Below, in pieces: positions 58,917 through 64,000 of a stretch of DNA of 64,000 nt (position 1 is its first letter; each line of letters starts with the position of its first letter). Made by a program: the position numbers and the translations under genes. Source of the DNA: Dermacentor variabilis (taxonomy: Eukaryota > Arthropoda > Arachnida > Ixodida > Ixodidae); NCBI RefSeq assembly GCF_050947875.1, contig NC_134570.1:108511122-108575121 (forward strand), in the 5' to 3' direction. The notes beneath the pieces are model-generated. The model was not told the origin of the DNA. It did no database searches and saw nothing but the letters and a program-made list of their open reading frames with translations.

Positions 58917-58922
58917 AATAAA
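58917..58922 (+). promoter_or_regulatory. Polyadenylation signal AATAAA of the Kazal gene
   Basis: The hexamer AATAAA lies 56 bp downstream of the stop codon and is followed by a T-rich stretch (58923-58930). Position and context fit the end of a compact 3' UTR. Confidence 0.6.
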
Positions 58923-59454
58923 CTTTTTTTCCCAAAATATTAGCTGTTTTATTGGTATCTTTTTCTGCCGTAATTCTGAAATGTGCGTGTAAATAAGCGA
59001 GTTCGTCTGCATTTTGTCAATTTATGCCCATAAAAACAAACAAGCAAAATCCCAATAATAACGTCATATTTAAAAAAAAGAAAAACGCAACCAAATATGT
59101 TGCAGAACACCCTCGCCTACTAAATTTATACGAGCCCATATGAGATTCCCCAAATATCCCCGATGTTCCCAGACTATTGTGTAATCAGTGTGTGCGAAGG
59201 TGTTCAGCCAATGATGTTACAGAGGCACATTTCCAGGTGTGATTTGTCTCATCTATCATCAACCCAGAAAAGAACGCTCGCTTTCGATTACTTTTTCTAA
59301 GAGTATCAGCGGATCTGAAGAGATGCAGACACCCAGCGTCTACACTGCGCGTCAACCATCTCTCTTCTTTTGCCTTCTCCACTTTTTTTTTTCTCTTCCT
59401 GATCTCCTCTCTCCCAAGTAGGGTAGCCAATCGGATGTCTATACCTCCCTGCAT

Positions 59455-59458
<4 letters not shown>
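58923..59458. other. Downstream flank of the Kazal gene; nothing recognised
   Basis: AT-rich, with T-runs directly after the polyadenylation signal. Confidence 0.4.
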
Positions 59459-59688
<230 letters not shown>

Positions 59689-60204
59689 AAATGTAAGTGG
59701 GAACACGCATCTGGTGTCTAGTTTGATAGCTTATGCTAATGATCCTGAACAACTTCTGCTGGGTCAAAAAATACTAAGTTAGTCGGTGCGAGATCGCGAT
59801 ACAGGTGGCAGTACCGTCGCATGATCGTAGGTGTGGGACAGGCGATCGGCGGCGCGTATAGAAATGTACACGCCGGCGCTTCTCTGAGAACGATTTGGCA
59901 CGATTCTATGGCAATGAAACGCGCTGACTGCAGTGAACTTACTATACAATGTCCTCCTATGCCGCACGTTTGCCCTAAATGTGCCCAAAGTTTATTTTCA
60001 CCAGAAATAAACGCAAGCTGTCATTCAGCGGTGGAGATGGCATTCAACCATACAATTCGTTTCGCGCGCAAAAATCCCTTCGGGCTTTTTGCGCGTGTTT
60101 CGCCATAGCGTTCCGTCTTCTCTGCTAAAACATTGTTGCGCAACTAAATAATACCGCATCATCTGCGAATCTCCCACTGGTTATAAAAGAGTTAGCATCT
60201 CTGT

Positions 60205-61715
60205 ACAACGATGTTCATCGTCATCATCATCCTCATTAGCAGCAGCAGTAGCATGTCTGTCTTATGTCCATTGCAAGACGAAGGCCTCTCCCTGTGATCT
60301 CCAATTACCCCTGTCCTGCGCCAGCCGATTCCAACTAGCACCCGAGAATTTCCTAATTTCATCGCTCCACCTAGTCTTCTGTCGTCCTCGATTGGTTTCC
60401 CTTCTCTTCGTACCCATTCAGTAACCCTAATGGTCCAAAGGTTATCTAACCGGCGCATTACACGACCTGCCCAGCTCCATTTCTTCTACTGATGTCAATT
60501 CGAATATCGCTCTGATCCAAACCGCTCTCTTTCTGTCTCTTAAAACTATGCCTAGCAATCTTCGTTCCATCGCTAATTGCGCGGTCGTTAACTTGTTCTC
60601 AAGCTTCTTTGTTAGTCTCCAAGTCTCTGCCCCATATGTCAGCACTGCTAAAACGCACTGATTGTGCACCTTCCTTTTCAATGACAATGGTAAGCTTCCA
60701 GTCCGGAGCTGGCAATACATGTCTGCCGTATGCGATCCAACCCATTTTTATTCTTCTGTAAATTTTCTTCTCATGATCAGTGTTCCCTCTGATTAATTGA
60801 TCTAAGTAAACGTACTCCTTTACAGGCTCTAGAGACCGATTGGCGATCCTCAGCTCTTGTTCCTTTTCCCGGCTATTTATCATTATCTTTGTCTTCCGCG
60901 TGTTAATCTTTAACCCCACTCTTACCCTCTCTCTGTTAAGGTCCTCAATCATTTGTTGTAACTCGTCTGCATTGTTGCTGAATAGCACAATGTCATCGGC
61001 AAACCGAAGGTTGCTGACATCTTCGCCATCGATCTTTACTCCTAAGTCTTCCCAGTTTAATAGCTTGAATACTTCTTCCAAGCACGCAGTGAATAGCAGT
61101 GGAGATATTCTGTCTCCCTGTCTGGCCCCTTTCTTTACATGTATCTTCCTGCTTTTCTTTTGTAGGATTAGGGTAGCTGTAGAACCTCTGTAGATATTTT
61201 CCAAGGTATTTCGTTCTGTACTTCTTGATTACGTAATGCCGCTATGACTGTTGGTATCTCTACTGAATCAAATGCCTTTTCGTAATCTATGAAAGCCATA
61301 TAGAGAGGCTTATTATACTCGCCGGATTTCTCGATAACCTGATTAATGACATGGATAAGATCCATTGTAGAGTATCCCTTCCTCAAGTCAGCCTGTTCCC
61401 TTGGTTGACTGAAGTCCAGTGTTGCCTTTATTCTATTGGAGATTATTTTCGTAAATATTTTATATAATATTAGTAAGCTAACGGGGCTATAATTTTTCAA
61501 TTCTTTAACGTCTCCCTTTTTGTGGATTAGTAGAATGTTTGCATTCTTCCAGTTTTCTGGGACTCTTGCATTCAGACACTTCGTATAAAGAGCCGCGAGT
61601 TTTCCAAGCATTATGTCTCCTCCATCTTAGATTAAATCGACTGTTATTCCATCTTCTCTTGCCGCTCTTCCTCGTTTCATGTCTTGCAAGGCCCTTCTGG
61701 CCTCACCGCTAGTTA
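60205..61715 (-). mobile_element. 5'-truncated, frameshifted RTE copy (diverged subfamily)
   Basis: Minus-strand pieces from 61715 to 60260 align in order with the 979-aa RTE protein: A-A-L-Y-T-K-C-L-N, N-A-N-I-L-L-I-H-K-K-G-D, D-Y-E-K-A-F-D-S-V, G-D-R-I-S-P-L-L-F-T-A-C-L-E-E-V-F, F-A-D-D-I-V-L-F-S-N and L-T-Y-G-A-E-T-W-R-L-T-K. The 3' tail is (GAT)n/(GCT)n (60212-60250 on +). Frameshifts and a stop near 61628 show it is dead. Divergence from the 3542-7437 copy suggests another subfamily. Confidence 0.8.
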
Positions 61716-61768
61716 TATATTAATAATTAAACGCACTTTACATCGCCAGTTGTAGGTATACATCTACG

Positions 61769-61791
61769 TTTCTTTCTTTCTTCCTTTCTTC

Positions 61792-61842
<51 letters not shown>
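61769..61842. repeat. (CTTT)n microsatellite
   Basis: About 18 units with two CTTC variants, between the two RTE fragments. Confidence 0.95.
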
Positions 61843-61907
61843 GATTTTTTTGTTTACATTCGCTTCGGTATCCAAACGAGTAATCAGTTCAAGTAAACAA
61901 GCTAGGT

Positions 61908-61913
61908 CATCAT

Positions 61914-61944
<31 letters not shown>

Positions 61945-62790
61945 CTGGTTACGCCCACTGCAGGGCAAAGGCCTCTCCGATACTTCTCCAACTACCCCGG
62001 TCATGTACTAATTGTGGCCATGTCGTCCCTGCAAACTTCTTAATCTCATCCGCCCACCTAACTTTCTGCCGCCCCCTGCTACGCTTCCCTTCCCTTGGAA
62101 TCCAGTCCGTAACCCTTAATGACCATCGGTTATCTTCCCTCCTCATTACATGTCCTGCCCATGCCCCCCCCCCCCACTTCTTTTTCTTGATTTCAACTAA
62201 GATGTCATTAACTCGCGTTTGTTCCCTCACCCAATATGCTCTTTTCTTATCCCTTAACGTTACACCCATCATTCTTCTTTCCATAGCTCGTTGCGTCGTC
62301 CTCATTTAAGTAGAACCCTTCTCGTAAGCCTCCAGGCTTCTGCCCCGTAGGTGAGTACTGGTAAGACACAGCTATTATATACTTTTCTCTTGAGGGATAA
62401 TGGCAACCTGCTGTTCATAATCTGAGAATGCCTGCCAAACGCACCCCAGCCCATTCTTATTCTTCTGATTATTTCAGTCTCATGATCCGGATCTGCGGTC
62501 ACTACCTGTCCTAAGTAGATGTATTCCTTTGCCACTTCCAGTGCCTCGCTACCTATCGTAAACTGCTGTTCCCTTCCGAGACTGTTAAACATTACTTTAG
62601 TTTTCTGCAGATTAATTTTTAGACCTATCCTTCTGCTTTGCCTCTCCAGGTCAGCGAACATGCATTGCAATTGGTCCCCTGAGTTACTAAGCAAGGCAGT
62701 ATCATCAGCGAATCGCAAGTTTAGACTAAAGGATTCTCCATTAACTTTTATCCCCAATTCTTCCCAATCCAGGACTCTGAATACTAGCTA
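61908..62790 (-). mobile_element. 5'-truncated RTE copy, same subfamily as 3542-7437
   Basis: Minus-strand segments 62757-62302 and 62305-61949 are nearly identical to the last part of the intact RTE ORF, from the F-A-D-D box to the terminal A-F-A-L-Q-W-A, with a frameshift near 62304 and a C-run variant near 62170. The tail is a (TGA)n/(GCT)n repeat (61909-61942 on +). The 5' truncation is near 62790. Confidence 0.85.
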
Positions 62791-64000
62791 ATAATAAGCT
62801 CGGTCACTGTGAGACAACACGTTAGCAGGATCGCCAGGTTACTTCAGACGAGATTATAATTTTACAGTAACAACAGTAAAAACGCATCGTTTAGCACAAA
62901 GCTCCCCTTGCATTGTGACGCGCAATATTGTGATTATTTGAGAGACTAAAACCATTAGGTTTTAGTTCAGCTAATAAGTGTCGCTGTTCTTCGGCAAGCT
63001 GACGACTCCACACTGAAGAGCGAGAGAGAGAGAATGAAACCTTTATTTGAAGTAGTGACTGAAGAGCGAAATTAAATTATAGCAATCGCCTTTGAACTCA
63101 GTGTAATGACGTCCTGAGTCTATAGAGACTGCTGTCACGCATGATCGTCACACTTAATACCCTATTCTAACTTTATAGCATCGAGTCAACACGCAAAATT
63201 TCACGATTTACTTGCAAGGCAAAAATAAATTCGCCCTCGTGGCTTCAGAACCAGACCCGCTACCCGCAGCGGGCTACCTTGGGCGCACCTTTCCCAAGTG
63301 ACCCTCAGGGTGATTGCCTCAACCGCAAGAAGATTCCCCGCTGCACCAAACGAGATTTAATCCCACCGTATGCATGGTTCAAACCTCCTATAGGCAGCCT
63401 TACCCACCAGGAGGTGGTGCTGTAGCCGAGACTTCGTGTGGGGGCACCATTCACTTCATCGGTCCCCAGCGCCTGGCAACATCTCCGTGGAAAACTTGTG
63501 GCGTACCTGCCCACATTGCTCAGCTTCAGCGTCGGCGGCTACAACCTATAGTGTACGTGCCTTGGCATAAGACAGATCCGGCAGCGCTAGCTGTCAAGAG
63601 TGCGCTCTCATCCCACGAGACCGCCAGACTATGGTTATTGGCTCCATGGGACCAACCATCGAGCACTATATGGTGCATTAAATCGCCGAAACCGGCCTAC
63701 ATTTATACATTTATCGTCTGTGCCGTTGGGAAATCTTTCAGAAAATAAAAAGAAAAGAAGAAACACCTCTGCCGGTCGCGAAGCGAGAGTTGCAGTTATC
63801 GCGATTATCATGATGCAGTTATTGTAATATCAAGTGGTAAGTGTATACCACTGCTCAAAGATACCCACGCCACCTCATTCACGTTGGGTGGTATCACAGA
63901 GATGGCGAAGCGATCACAGAGATGAAGCCATCTCTGTTACTTGTGACGACGTATACATCGCGACAAGTCGCCAAAGCGCCGCCTTCACGTATAGCTGCGA
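62791..64000. other. 3' end of window; no gene recognised
   Basis: A GAGA run with AATGAAACCTTTATTTGAAG at 63022-63052 looks like the 3' tail of a minus-strand retroelement. Overlapping ORFs at 63305-63830 show no motif. Confidence 0.3.

Overview
Eukaryotic (metazoan) genomic DNA, most likely from an ixodid (hard) tick. The tick assignment is inferred from the repeats: a tRNA-derived SINE resembling the Ruka family I recall from Rhipicephalus, and RTE, CR1/Jockey-like and RNase H-bearing I-like LINEs. Gene structure is typically metazoan: small exons with GT-AG splice sites, introns up to 15 kb, and dense microsatellites. I see no prokaryotic features.

The only host gene I can assemble is on the + strand at 23651-58861. 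It has eight coding exons (23651-23729, 29713-29775, 45184-45352, 53873-54046, 54738-54787, 55984-56098, 58205-58354, 58822-58861). These total 840 nt, keep frame across all seven junctions, and encode a 279-residue secreted protein. The product has a signal peptide, a short Pro/Thr-rich linker and four Kazal-type domains. The sixth cysteine of every domain is encoded by the exon after the one carrying cysteines 1-5, and the last domain closes one residue before the stop. A polyadenylation signal follows at 58917-58922.

The 5' flank (1-23650) is repeat-dominated. A full-length RTE retrotransposon with an intact 979-codon ORF (3542-7437) lies inside an older antisense CR1/Jockey-like LINE (about 2178-3541 and 7446-9290), and a SINE sits in the RTE 5' region. 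Next come a palindromic MITE (9424-9739), another TIR element (10725-11064), and a decayed I-like LINE (about 11160-16397) split by an antisense LINE 3' fragment (13923-14660). Further LINE fragments lie at 17690-18480 (-) and 20690-21185 (+), with a foldback element at 20197-20358.

The introns of the Kazal gene hold more of the same. There are LINE 3' ends (26018-26480, 28217-29045, 37817-38280), SINEs (26961-27195, 37585-37803, 46303-46497), MITEs and long simple repeats. A degraded Ty3/Gypsy element (about 49370-52800) is itself interrupted by a TIR element (50634-51604). There is also a short Ala/Arg-rich ORF (42850-43011), an 88-bp perfect tandem duplication and a 46-bp perfect palindrome. 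Downstream of the gene are two tandem 5'-truncated antisense RTE copies (60205-61715 and 61908-62790).
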